A DNA stretch of 64,000 nucleotides from Marisa cornuarietis (lineage: Eukaryota; Mollusca; Gastropoda; Architaenioglossa; Ampullariidae): contig SMMW01000041.1 of assembly GCA_004794655.1 (NCBI GenBank), forward strand, positions 916,001 through 980,000. Direction: 5' to 3'. Below are positions 49,450 to 60,699 of this stretch, one piece after another; position 1 is the first letter of the stretch, and every line of letters starts with the position of its first letter. The position numbers and the translations under genes are program-made. A model generated the notes under the pieces. That model was not told the DNA's origin. It saw nothing but the letters and a program-made list of their open reading frames with translations, and ran no database searches.

Positions 49450-52400
49450 ATGTACCCACTGAACCCAGAATCTCTAACCATAGCATCACTTAACTGTCAG
49501 GGGCTAGGCGATGCTAGGAAAAGACGTGATGTTCTTCACTTCCTACGTGGAAAACATTATAGCATATACTTTTTACAGGATACTCATTTCGATCAAAGAA
49601 TTGAACAACAAGTCAGAGTTGAATGGGGGTACGAATGTTACTTTGCATCTAATAATACCTCTTCTAGAGGAGTGGCCATTTTATTTAATAATAATTTTGA
49701 ATTTAAAGTCAAGAAAGTCCATAAAGATATATGTGGAAACTATATTATAATCACGGTAAAGATAGAAAATAGAGATATCCTTCTGGCTAATATCTATGGA
49801 CCCAACAAAGACAATCCAACATTCTACAAAGAATTAGAAAATTACATTACAGAGAGTAAAATTCCGCATTGTATTTTAGCTGGAGACTGGAATTTAGTTT
49901 TAAGACCTTGTCTTGACTACTATAATTATAAACACATAAATAATCCACGCTCTCAGGCAGAGGTTTTATCACTAATGGATAAATTGGAACAGTGATGTGT
50001 GGAGAGAATTAAACCCTGACTGTAAAAAATACACTTGGCGTAGATCGACCCCTACACAGTTAAGTAGGCTGGACTTTTTCCTAGTAAACGAAGCACTAAT
50101 AGACTGGGTGGCCAGTGCGGATATACTTAGTGGTTATAGAACAGATCACTCTATTATTACACTTAACCTAAAGCTAACCAAGAATGAGAAAAATAGAACC
50201 TTTTGGAAATTTAACTGCTCTTTGCTTCATGATACCGTCTATGTCAATGAAGTAAACAAATTAATAGACGAAACGATAGCACAATATGCGATCCCAGTTT
50301 ACATAAAGGAAAAGTTAAACCAAATACCCTATGACCAAATACAGTTCACAATCTCAGACCAAACATTCCTAGAAGTTCTGTTAATGTTAATCAGAGGAAA
50401 GACAATAGCTTATGCAACAATGAAAAAGAAGGCCACATCAGTGAGAGAAAGAATATTAGAAGAAAATATAAATCAGCTGGAAAGTAAGCTTCAGAATCCT
50501 GAAGACGAAAAAGAAAACCTGAGCAAACTTAAGGAAGAGTTAACAAGAATAAGAGATAAAAGAATGGAGGGAGTATTAATAAGAGCAAGAGCACGATGGG
50601 TTGCAGATGGAGAGAAGCCTTCCAAATATTTTTGTAGATTAGAAAATAGACATTATGTAAACAAACACATAGCCAAACTAGTTCTAGATGATGGATCGGT
50701 AATTACCGACGACTTGCAAATTATAAATGAAACGAAACGCTATTATGAAGATCTTTATAAGCAGAAACAAGCAACAGATACTGAAATTACTACTTTAGCA
50801 AAGAAAATACCAAAGCTTCATAGGCAGGAGGCTGAGAAGCTGGAAGGGGAAATTAATCTAGTAGAGGCAACAAATGCCCTTAAAATATGAAAAATGGAAA
50901 AAGTCCAGGGACGGACGGCTTTCCGGCTGAATTTTTTAAATTCTTTTGGAAAAAAATAGGAAACTTTATAGTAAAAGCCATAAACGAAGGGTTTCACAAA
51001 GGAGAGATGTCCCCTTCCCACAAAGAAGGTATCATTACCTGCATACCGAAAGGAGATAAACCAAGAGAATACTTAAAAAATTGGCGACCAATAACGCTTC
51101 TAAATGTTGTATATAAAATTGGATCTTGCTGTATTGCTAAACGAATAAAATCAGTATTACCAAATATAATACATCCAGACCAGACAGGCTTCATACCAAA
51201 TAGATACATAGGTGACAATATTAGACTCACTTATGATATAATTGATTACCTTAATACCAATAAACAACCGGGTTTATTATTATCTCTGGATTTTGAAAAA
51301 GCATTCGACTCGGTTGATTGGAAATTCATGCATAAAGTGATGCACTTGTTTGGTTTTGGACCTGACATACTTAAGTGGATTCAGGCATTTTATTCCAACA
51401 TTAAGTCAGCTGTTTTAATAAATGGAAAAGTCAGTTCATGGTTCACAATTCAAAGAGGATGTAGACAGGGAGACCCAATTTCACCTTACTTGTTCATACT
51501 CTGTGCAGAAATTCTAGGTATAATGACAAGAACAGATACACATATATCTGGAATTGAAATTAATCACGTGGAACACAAAATATCGCAGTTTGCGGACGAC
51601 ACTCAAATTTTTTTAAAGGGGGACCAAACTTCATTCGAAAAAATTTTAGGAGTAGTAGATACATTTGGCAAAGCATCAGGACTAAAAATTAACTACGATA
51701 AAACAGAAGCAATTTGGCTAGGAAGCCTCAAAAATAGCTCAATAAAATTTATGCCTGAACTCAACATTAAATGGAACCCCCCCTCATTTAAAATATTAGG
51801 CATATGGCTAACTAACAACTTAAAAAACTTGCAAAAAATAAATTATGAAAATAAATTTGAAGAAATCTTATACCTTATGAAAACATGGATGAAAAGAATT
51901 TTAACACCTATAGGTAGAATTGCTATACTAAAATCTGTCATACTTTCAAAATTAACATACCTCTGGTTACTATTGCCAAACCCACCAGACTATCTTATTA
52001 ATAAACTACAATCTCTAATTTATGTTTTTGTATGGAATAAAAAACCAGATAAAATAAGTAGAAAAACTAGTACCAAATGCATTGCTAATGGAGGTCTGGG
52101 TATTCCTGACATGTCATCCTCTATTTTGGCTTTAAAATTATCATGGATTAGAAAACTGAAATTTAGTGAACATAGATGGACAAATATAATCCAAACTGTA
52201 CTACCAGAAATTAATTACTTAGAGCAGCTGGGCAGTGAGCTACCTTACAAAAGAGTCAACTTATTTTGGAAGGAAGTTCTACTTTCATATAGATCTTTCA
52301 AAAATAAAGTTAAAATAGAGACGGCTGACAAGCTCCTAGCAGAACCCCTTTTTTATAATGCAGACATCAAGATTGATGGTAAGCCCTTTATTTATAAAGA

Positions 52401-53238
52401 TTGGCTGGCAAAAAATATATTTAGCATAAGAGATTTACTGGATGAAAAGGGCAGATTTCTTACATACGAATACTTTAAACAACTCCACCAGCTAAACACA
52501 AATTTTCTGGAATTTCTGAGTTGTGTAGAAGCAGTGAAAAAGTATTTAAAGCATAAAAATGTACCCATAGAAGAAAACATAAAAACCGAATTACAATTCT
52601 CTGTAAAACTAATTCTTTCCCAAAGGAAAGGTTCAAAACCCTACTATAATATATTAAATGATAATGAGTATGTACCAAACTGTTGCCAAAAATGGACTAA
52701 AAAGCTGCAGAGCGAATTGGACTTTAAAAGGATATTTTTGAAAATAAGTAAAATTCAAGAAATTAAATATAAATGGTTCCAGGTTAGATTGGTTCATAGG
52801 GTACTGGCTACAAATATTATCTTAAAAGAGATGAAAGTTTTAAACGACAACCTATGCACCTTTTGTAACCAAGAAAAAGAGACGATTGAACATTTATTTT
52901 TGAAATGTAACTTAGTCCAAGAATTTTGGGAAGCGCTAGAAAAGAGAATCAATAATAACTGTAAACATGTTAATGATTTCAAATTCACTACTACACTTAT
53001 CTTATTTGGCTATAGTGAAAATACCCAGACTGATAAAATAATGGACAGCATAATAATACTGGCAAAGTTCTACATATATAAATCAAGATTTAGCACAAGA
53101 ATTCTAAATATATATAACTTCTTACAAGAATTACACAGACAAATGAAAGTGGAAAGACATATAGCTCTTAGCAACATGGAATTAGCAACCTTTGATCAGC
53201 AATGGGAACCATATAGAAATCTCTTCACACCTTGGTAA
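49450..53238 (+). pseudogene. L1-type ORF2: endonuclease and reverse transcriptase, two frameshifts
   Basis: The APE-type endonuclease (from 49450) shows 'SLNCQGLGD', 'QDTHFD', 'NIYGPNKDN', 'LAGDWN' and 'SRLDFFLVN', then 'TDHSIITL'. The reverse transcriptase (from about 50887) shows 'SPGTDGFPAEFFK', 'NWRPITLLNVVYKI', 'LSLDFEKAFDSVDW', 'GCRQGDPISPYLF' and active site 'QFADDT'. The C-terminal zinc-knuckle is CTFCN...HLFLKC. A shift near 49990 moves reading to +1, and a one-base loss near 50885 in an A/T run restores the original frame, so only codons between the two are out of phase. Read through, it is about 1260 codons, normal for L1/Tx1. As it stands the protein cannot be made whole. Confidence 0.92.
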
Positions 53239-54079
53239 ATGCACACCATGAAAAAAAAAAATTCTTATGATTGCTTAATGTGTACTTCTACCTGTATGTT
53301 TTTGTTTGTTAATGACAGCATGTTGATTACAAGGTGCTGATCTTTCCATGTGGGGTTGCCATACACTTAAATGACAAAGTGCACATATGGATATAAATAT
53401 TTTCCACCATCTAATGTTTCTTGTTGCCGGTTGCAGGCATGTTACATTTTTACCAAATTTGCTGGCTTCATACTTCCTCCTGCAGTACTGCATGGGGTTG
53501 ATCACAGTGTACAGTATGGCAATCATTTTTCTGAGCAATCCAAGGGTCAATTGTGCAACAAAGTAGATTTCAGTTGGTGTTAATCTCTACAAGAATGTTG
53601 CTGCTCTCATTTGATTAATAAGTTCTATGTAAATGCTTTTTCCCTTTGAAAAGGATCATGGCAGCTGGTTTGTACTATTATTGATGAATCTGTCAGATTT
53701 ATTATGAAGTATTTAGAACATTAACTTATAAAGTGTATAATGCTAAAGATTAATCCAAAAGATTAAATAGAATGGGGTAGCTTTAAAGATATGGACCTTA
53801 CTGCTTTAGACTTAATGTGAATTTGTATAAGAACCTGTTTATAGAAGAGTGATGGTGACAGGTTACTTCATGTAATGTAATTTTATTTGTACATTATATG
53901 CAAGCAAAGGTAGAAAAAATGAGGAATGAGGGAAGATGATGCAAAAAGATGTTACATCAATTTGCGTGTGTATGTGTGTGTGTGCTTTGTTTCTTCTGGT
54001 TGTCTATGTGCTTTTTCTGTTTATTTTCTATGTGCTATGGCACTGCTGTAATACACTGTGACATGAAATAAAACTTATG

Positions 54080-54107
<28 letters not shown>

Positions 54108-54111
<4 letters not shown>

Positions 54112-54121
54112 AACATTTTAA
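54108..54121. repeat. L1 target-site duplication, 3' copy
   Basis: This is an exact match to 47289-47302, placed immediately after the poly(A) tail. Confidence 0.9.
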
Positions 54122-54469
54122 AGTTTGCATTTAATTCCATACAGCTGGCAATGATAACTCATATTAATTTTTAAATGAAGAGAATGACTTCTAAATGAAA
54201 CAGACAATCATCACGAGGAAAATTGTCAATTTACTGCCTTATAACTCAGAGAAAATGTTATCGTAAAAAACATTTACTTGATTTAGTCACCTTCTGAGAG
54301 CTTACACAGACTTTAAATTTTTTTCATTAAAATTTGTATTAGATATTTTTAAACTCGATGATTTTTGTGGATCGCGACTTGGAGGGTCAGTGCTCTTTGC
54401 GTTGTTGAAATGACTGTGAAGAACATGTAGCATAGAGATGTGGCATAAAGAATCTTTATATCTCGGAAG

Positions 54470-54700
54470 TAAACCTCCGTGGCTGTCACAGGCGGTCCTG
54501 TTGGTCCCAAAAAGTGGGTGTCACGTGATAGGTATCATGTATACCTGGCAGTCCGGCCTGAATAACGTCACCCGGAGCTTCCTGGTCTTCGTACATCGCT
54601 CGCGTGGACGTGATGTAAACATTGAGAAGAACTGCTGTTGACCACTCTCCTTTGTGTCTAAATGTGGGGCGAATGCCTACTCCGACTGTCTTTGCTACGA
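54470..54700 (+). pseudogene. Broken copy of dehydrogenase exon 3
   Basis: It is homologous to 44225-44470: GGTCCTGTTGGTCCC, GTGGGTGTCACGTGAT, CGGCCTGA.TAACGTCAC and CTACTCCGACTGTCTT are shared in order. Internal deletions remove part of the serine/tyrosine motif region, and the frame is broken (for example GTTGACC after the 'NIEKN' stretch, and 'KCGAN' in place of YCVSKYG). It lies directly downstream of the L1 element. Confidence 0.8.
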
Positions 54701-54841
54701 CTATATTCTCTCTCGCACGCGCGCGCAGATATGTCCTGATGCATACACATAATTTTGTAAAATTTAATATTTTGGACCCGTTGGGTGATATCTAATCTGT
54801 GACATGATAGGGCATTTAAAAACAATACTTAGAGAGAAACA

Positions 54842-54842
<1 letters not shown>

Positions 54843-54890
<48 letters not shown>
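54843..54890. repeat. (AC)n microsatellite
   Basis: This is an uninterrupted AC run of about 45 bases. Confidence 0.95.
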
Positions 54891-54892
<2 letters not shown>

Positions 54893-55069
54893 GTGCGCGT
54901 AGTCGTCAGCCTGCGTCCCTTCTACATTACTGGCGAATACGATTACGCGTTCGTGGCTTATATCTACATCCACCCAGCAGCAAACAAAAAGAATATTTCT
55001 GACGCCTTGATTAACAGTGAGTGATTAACTTGCTAAATTACTGGAAGTACTTGTTTTATTGACTGGGTC

Positions 55070-55262
55070 CTTAAATCAATGCTTTCTTAACTCTGCATTG
55101 TCTACATTTACCCAGTATGTGTCGTGTCTCACCAACAAGGACGAAACCCTGACGGGCTTATTCTATACAAATCTTAATGATGCCTACTGCTTATATTGCG
55201 TAACCCCTCTTGGGCAGTCTGATCATCGTTTAGTCAACATGTATCTATTCTCCATTAATTAA
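55070..55262 (+). mobile_element. LINE endonuclease C-terminal fragment
   Basis: The plus strand reads 'QYVSCLTNKDETLTGLFY', 'NLNDAYCLYCVTPLGQSDHRLV'. This matches the TRxxxxLDLxYxNVxxAYxxxxLPPLGxSDHxxV end of the endonuclease of a CR1/Rex-like LINE. It is only about 60 residues long and open without stops. Confidence 0.6.
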
Positions 55263-55439
55263 GCGACAGACATCACCAGGAAGCTTTAGGCAATCGTCCT
55301 AAGGTGTGCAAAAGACACCGAGGTGATGCGTGGAGTGCACTGACCTGAAAGCCCTTACTAGTGTCTACACGACAGTCCGTGGCTTGTGGCCAAGACCTGC
55401 TGGATGAACGTGCAGACACATTGTTACATTGTGTTTGTG

Positions 55440-55610
55440 CTTGTGTTGCTTGCAGATAAAATCGAGGCTTAAATAGCAAGCACCTGGCAATGGTGAGTTG
55501 GACAAATACCTCTATTCCCATATTTCTTCAACAGCTCCAGAAGCTTTCAATTGTCGCATTAGCCAGGTGTACCGAAGGTAGCAATTTCCCAGATGGATGT
55601 ATAAGTCTAT
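55440..55610 (+). pseudogene. Copy of dehydrogenase exon 1 region (ATG-only exon and donor)
   Basis: It is homologous to 39620-39785: GCTTGCAGAT, AAAATCGAGGCT, GGCAATGGTGAGTTGGACAA and GTCGCATTA.CCAGGTGTACC. The ATG (55490-55492) and the following GTGAGT donor are retained. It sits downstream of the exon-3 copy, so the order is scrambled compared with the intact gene. Confidence 0.75.
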
Positions 55611-55740
55611 GTTGCTGCGAGAAAACCTCCAAGATTTGCTGAAGTTTGAGTTCCTCCACCCCTGCGGTTTTCCTTGGCAGGTCCAAACCAAATGATTTGG
55701 TTGTCCGGGCCGGACATTCCCCACCCCTAGTGTAGAGTAA
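55611..55740. repeat. Possible single hAT-like terminus
   Basis: The stretch ends CCGGACATTCCCCACCCCTAG. Inverted, this reads CTAGGGGTGGGGAATGTCCGG, a hAT-like end. The matching other end was not found nearby. Confidence 0.3.
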
Positions 55741-56375
55741 CCATTATCCTAACAACTTAAGCATCCTGCTCTAGACGGCGGGCTCAGTCTAGGGCAGACT
55801 GGTCAGTAAATCTTCTCCAGAAAAAAATTAATAGGCAACAATCAAGGTCATTGCAGTCTACTTTATATTATTGGTTCTCTGTTACTAAGTGGGCATATTT
55901 CAAGGTGTATTATTGATAATCAAATATAAACACATTTCAAATGTGCGTGTGTCAAAGATAAACTCCTGTATTTTTTTTTTTTTGCTAGATGTTAATTTCC
56001 AGCATTGCTTTTTATGTTATAGTTACAACTGACTGCCGATACTGACGTTTTTAGCATTAAAAATAATAACATAACAATTTGATAACATTTATCGATGGAA
56101 AAACTTATTTTTTCCTCCTTTAGCTGCATGCAAAATTTACTATTTACTTACTGATACCCGCACGTGTTCCCGTTTAAGCTCCTCATACGTTTGCCCCCCT
56201 CAATTCTTTTTTTAGCTGTTTCGAGCATGCACATCAATGGTGCCCTCACACTGTCAGTTGTCTTGACCGTTGTGCTGGATAAGGATACGACTGAGGATGT
56301 GTTTGTGACTGTGTTACGATGTTATTGTAGACCAGACGGTGTAGAAAGCGTCGATGTTGCGTTTCTGGTGTTTGA

Positions 56376-56481
56376 TCTGAGGCAGCTGGTGGGCAGTGAC
56401 GTGTGTCTATTCTACCACCTGCTGTGGAACTTGCCTACACCAATCAGCGACTGGATTCTCGTCAATTTATTAAGGAAATAA
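56376..56481 (+). pseudogene. Copy of dehydrogenase last-exon 3' half
   Basis: It reads 'RQLVGSDVCLFYHLLWNLPTP' and 'SDWILVNLL' to a TAA stop, matching RQLVGNDVRLFYRLLWNLPTP of the intact gene (46041-46150). Codon positions are largely conserved. Upstream of 56376 the similarity fades, although an open frame runs back to 56164. Confidence 0.82.
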
Positions 56482-57711
56482 GCCACAGTACGACTGATGA
56501 GCTAGTCTGTCTTAACGTCGAAAAGTAAAACTGAGAGCATACGTAGAAACCTGTCTCTCGGGGGATTAGTTGGACGAAGTTTTATATTCAAAGAAAAAAA
56601 ATCCAAGTTTCTTGAAAAAGCCATTAAGTCCAAAGTTTCTTTATTCTTGTCATAATGCTATGTTTCAGTGTGCAATAGTATCTTTGAACTGTTTCTTGTG
56701 TATGCTCGTTTATTTTCTTCATCAACACTGGCAAACAGACACTATCTGCGTTGGTTGACAACAGAATAGGCCATCAGTGGTAGGTGTTTAGACAAAACTA
56801 AAATTCATCTTCTGTTTATTGCATTGTTCCGTATTTAATGTGAATCATTAGTAACGTAAGTGTATGCTCAGTCGGTCTTAATGTGAAGTGTAAATAAATT
56901 TTAAATAGGAACATTTTTCTAATTGTGTGTGTGCGTGCGTGCGTGAGAGAGATACCTTGCAAGGAAGCTAAAACACACTACTTTGTGTATATATCTAAAC
57001 CGAAAAAGAAAAAAATCAGTAAAGAAAACAAAAAATACATGGAGGAACATGTTTAAAAAATTATGCTGTAACAGTTCGAAAAAGTCTGTGTAAAAGGCAT
57101 AAAGAGTAAGAAGTTTATTGTAAAGAGAGAAGCAAAAAAGTCGTAAAGAACATACAGCACTAGCAATATTTCATTGACTTTGGAAATACAGGAAAAATGA
57201 TCATGTTATGTAAACATATCCGACTCGAATGCACACAATACGCATATCAGCGAAACCAAAAAAAGTGATCATTAAACAGTATAGTACAAATCACATTTTC
57301 TTCCAATCAAAATGTTTTCATAAAATGAATGATCTTCTTGTATAAATGTTGGAACAACAACAATTCTTTTTCATTTATTATTATTCAAATTACTACAATG
57401 CATTTATCCATGCACATGCCCCAATATATGTATGCATTTTTGAAAACTCAGCCAAACATAAAAAAACGTAGACAGCTTAGGTCAACAAAAATCGCTGTAA
57501 ACAAAGCACAAAGTATCAGAAAAAAGTTCTGGTGGTATTTTATGACAAAGAGGCATGATAGATATTAATATTTTTCTCTTAAGCACACCTGGATTTGTCC
57601 AGAAAATAGAGAGTGACGAAACGAACGTATTTCTAAAAATAGCACCGTTTGCACTAGCATAAGTCGAAGAGAAAAGATGCAATCCTTGGTAAAAGAAAAC
57701 TGACCAGGACA

Positions 57712-58450
57712 CATTGTGGTGTTGCTGAATGTTCTCTTCGACACTCAGCGGGAGTTAGTTTGTACTCATTAAGGAGATAATGGATCAAACCCCAGTGGAT
57801 TAACTTTGTTCAAACGTGCTCATGCAAAAAGCCAGGAGGAATCACCGGTTTTTTTTCAGACGTCAGAGGTTTACAGGGCAGAAGTTAATAGGTCATTTAT
57901 TGACGCAAATGAAGATGAGATGAAGTTGATTATTTTGGATCCATTTTACCGTTTACCCAGCTGCAAACATTGGCCAGTATTAAGACCAAACTAAGTAAAT
58001 AGAGGGTCAGCAGGAAGGAATTGCTAAAAAAAAAAAAAGGGACTGTTGCTCAAGTTTGAATATTATCTGTGTTGTGATCATTTCGAGAACACACAATTCA
58101 TGAATGCAGCTGAGAAGAATGAGGAATGTGTGTTGTATCATCAATTTTCAGCGTTTAACCAACCCACCACAACCTGTCACATCAACACGACGTCCCCTTA
58201 GAAAGACAGGGCAGAATCCATTATCTAGCAAGTGACAAAGAGTGTCAGGTGTGTACTGTGTGTATTATAGGATAATGCTTGTTTTTTAGTTACATATTTA
58301 TTAGATAAATTTGTAAATAGAAACAAAAATATGCGCATGCTTGTATAGAATGTATTTATTTCTATTTTCAGAGAAAACTTACGAACCAGAGCTGCCAGAA
58401 AGTTCCCCTACAAAACCCATCACTGAAAGTCCACCTAATGTTTCACTGAC
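57712..58450 (+). pseudogene. THAP-type zinc-finger gene remnant
   Basis: In one frame from 57716 the sequence reads CGVAECSLRHSAGVSLYSLR, a stop, then WIKPQWINFVQTC. This is the C-x4-C start and the W...F-V helix of a THAP domain. The second half appears at about 58061 as 'YYLCCDHFENTQFMNAAEKNE' and 'FSAFNQP', giving the C-x2-H ligands and the phenylalanine that follows. A later piece after an acceptor-like TTTTCAG (58371) reads 'EKTYEPELPESSPTKPITESPP', a linker-like tail. The middle is lost or frameshifted. THAP domains bind DNA in P-element and Kolobok transposases and in host regulators; which one this was is not determinable here. Confidence 0.62.
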
Positions 58451-58934
58451 TCTCATTCTATGTTAACTATTGTTACAGCCATGACGTAGTTTTTATTCAG
58501 TATTTGGTTCATGTTGACAGCTTTATAGTGTATTTAGCTCTCTACATTTTTTGTATGGCTGAGTTTTCAAAAATGCCTACATATATTGGGGCATGTGCAT
58601 GGATGAATGTATTATAGTAATTTTAATAATAATAAAATAATAAAGAATTGCTGTTGTTCCAACATTTATACAAGAAGATCATTCATTTTATGAAAACATT
58701 TTGCTTGGAAGAAAATGTGATTTGTTCTATACTGTTTAAGGATCACCTTTTTGTTCGCTGATAAGCGTATTGTGTGTATTCGAGTCGGATATGTTTTGTT
58801 TTTTTTTGCTTTCTTTACTTATTTGTTGTTGTTAGATTTATTTATATATATATATATATACACACACACACAGTAAAAGTAGTGCGTTTTAGCTTCCTAG
58901 CAATTAAAGGTCTCTCTCTCATGCACGCACTCAC

Positions 58935-58936
<2 letters not shown>

Positions 58937-58982
<46 letters not shown>
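58937..58982. repeat. (AC)n microsatellite in right inverted arm
   Basis: This is an AC run of about 45 bases. At the mirror position in the left arm (near 56932) only a short GTGTGTGTGCGTGCG patch exists, so the repeat expanded after the arms formed. Confidence 0.9.
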
Positions 58983-58985
<3 letters not shown>

Positions 58986-59115
58986 TAGAAGAATGTTCCT
59001 ATTTAATTTTTTTTACACTTCACTTTAAGACCGACTTGGCGTACACTTACGTTACTAATGATCCACATTAAATACGGAACAATGTAATAAACAGAAGATG
59101 AATTTTAGTTTTGTC

Positions 59116-59116
59116 T

Positions 59117-59191
<75 letters not shown>

Positions 59192-59605
59192 GTAATGCGC
59201 AGGTGTCCATTCGGAAGAATGCTCATTGCGCAGCAAAAACAAAATAAATAAAAAAAAGTAAATAAATAGATAAACACCAGGAAAGTAAAAAAATAAAGAC
59301 AGAAGTGTTGCTTGGTTGTTTAAGTCCGTCTTTTCGAAACGTGGTTGGTGAGGTGATGGTGGACAGTGACGACGGCAGAGCATTCCACAGTTTAGGTGCA
59401 GCGTTTGTGAAGGCCCTGACTCCAGTGCGCTTCTTGTTTGTGTCTTCCACTGCAGGGAGACAGAAGCGTGACTGGGAGCCAGAGCCCAGGCCACGTGACG
59501 GCTGGTAAGGAGGAACTACCTCTTGTAAATAGTCAGGAGCAGAGTTTTAAACATGCAGAACTGTGCAATCGAAAGCACTTTGTGATCAATGCGCTTGTTT
59601 GCGCT
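59116..59605 (-). mobile_element. CR1/L2-like LINE insertion with (CAT)n tail
   Basis: This is a 5'-truncated copy of the family at 16160-17200, in minus orientation: 'KKRTG.RAF.NAAPKLWNALPSSLSTITSPTTFRK' is shared (59430-59330). The 3' UTR reads CTGCGCATTACAAAT and ends in about 24 CAT repeats (59118-59190). It interrupts the right arm of the inverted repeat: the flanks TTTGTCT and AACACCTACC are contiguous in the left arm. Confidence 0.9.
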
Positions 59606-59808
59606 TAACACCTACCACTGATGGCCTATTCTGTTGCTAACCAACTCAGATAGTGCCTGTTGTTTGCCAGTGTTTATGAAAAAAATAAATGAGCGTACAC
59701 AAGAAACAGTTCAAATATAGTATTGCACACTGAAACATAGCATTATGACAAGAATATAGAAACGTTTGACATGATTGCATTTTCAAGAAACTTGGATTTT
59801 TTTCAGCG

Positions 59809-60040
59809 CTTAAATGTGTGGAAACTCATGTATTCTTCCTCTTGCTTGCAAGGCTAGGGTTCCGGTTTTTTTGCCAACTGTCTGACGTCACAAGGGGCGG
59901 AGAAACTGCAGGCAGCGAGTTCTTCTCGCGTCACCACACTGTTGCTTGACGTCACAGACGAGAAGAGCATCAGCGCCGCCAGAGTCTTTGTGGCCGCTAG
60001 ACTGCCGGAGGGTCAAGGTCAACGTCAAGGTCAGATATTA
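59809..60040 (+). pseudogene. Broken copy of dehydrogenase exon 2
   Basis: It is very similar to 43141-43360, including the intron side (TTAAATGTGTGGAAACTCATG). The acceptor TTGCAGGGC has become TTGCAAGGC. A one-base insertion in the T-run at about 59863-59872 shifts the frame just before the 'LTSQGAEKLQAASSSRVTTL' codons. The remainder, to GGTCAAGGTCA near 60015, is almost unchanged. It is the best-preserved duplicate piece, so it is the youngest or is gene-converted. Confidence 0.88.
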
Positions 60041-60699
60041 GCTAATCATGCAATCGATTATCCACTCTTAGGTGCTAATTAGGACAATGAGCCGTGGGCC
60101 CGGCTCCTAGTGCCGGGGGTGGACACCCAACTTCTCTCTGGATGGGTGACGAAGTGGCCTGCCTCTTTCCTCCTCACTGTACTTGTTTCTGTCTCAAAGG
60201 TCCTTTCACCTTTATTCCTTTTTCGTCAAAACACTTATTTCCTTCACTGCCGTTTTTCCTATTCTATCCTCTGCCTTTTGGTCCTTTCCTCTTTTTCAAT
60301 GATTCCCCAAATATCTCTTTCTCTTCCATTTTTGCTTTCTCAGTGGCCTTCTTTAGGCCCCCTGCGTTTGCCGTGCAGGGCGACCTGTGTCGGAGGAGAA
60401 TGGGATCCTGGAGGCTGAGGTCACTGATGGGTTGCGGCCCATCATACCAACATTCCTCTTTGGCCCAAACTTCTCCTAGACAGGAGGTTGGTGCTGGCCA
60501 GCACCAATCAATCGGGTGGTCGTGCAATGCCCTAGTTTTGCTAGAAGGCTGCGGCCTGGGTTAATCTGTTTCACATCCTTGTGGGTCAGAGTATACTTCT
60601 CCTGTAGCCCTGGTGCAGCCCTGCTGGATATACCCATGTGGTACCGCTCGGCTGCATCCCCTAGTTGGACTCCGTGGTGGGTGGGGAACAGGAGAAATG

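Larger units (their letters stand above)
47303..54107 (+). mobile_element. Full-length L1/Tx1-like non-LTR retrotransposon
   Basis: The element is 6.8 kb and bounded by exact 14-bp target duplications. Order: a 5' UTR of about 226 bp, ORF1 (47529-48503), a long inter-ORF region with T-runs at 48582-48597 and 49096-49116, ORF2 (49450-53238, two frameshifts), a 3' UTR of about 830 bp with AATAAA near 54067, and a poly(A) tail at 54080-54107. ORF1 is intact and ORF2 nearly so, which points to a recent insertion compared with the other repeats here. It separates the intact dehydrogenase gene from its broken duplicate. Confidence 0.93.
56594..59804. mobile_element. 3.2-kb inverted-repeat (foldback) element with THAP-bearing spacer
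   Basis: The left arm (about 56594-57480) is the reverse complement of the right arm (about 58510-59804, minus a LINE insertion). Landmarks pair in order: AATCCAAGTTTCTTGAAA with TTTCAAGAAACTTGGATT; GGCCATCAGTGGTAGGTGTT with its complement at 59615; CATATCCGACTCGAAT with ATTCGAGTCGGATATG; and TTTTGAAAACTCAGCC with GGCTGAGTTTTCAAAA. The arms differ by substitutions and by microsatellite length. The spacer (about 57481-58509) holds a THAP-like pseudogene. On the right it abuts TTAA at the point where homology to dehydrogenase exon 2 begins. THAP plus TTAA would fit Kolobok; a P-element-like origin is the alternative. Confidence 0.82.

Noticed and set aside
54764..54973. Cys/Val-repeat ORF
   Set aside because: It is translation of the (AC)n microsatellite.
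59118..59190. Regular repeat array that might suggest CRISPR or a coding poly-His stretch
   Set aside because: It is a plain GAT/CAT trinucleotide microsatellite forming the tail of a LINE; there are no spacers.
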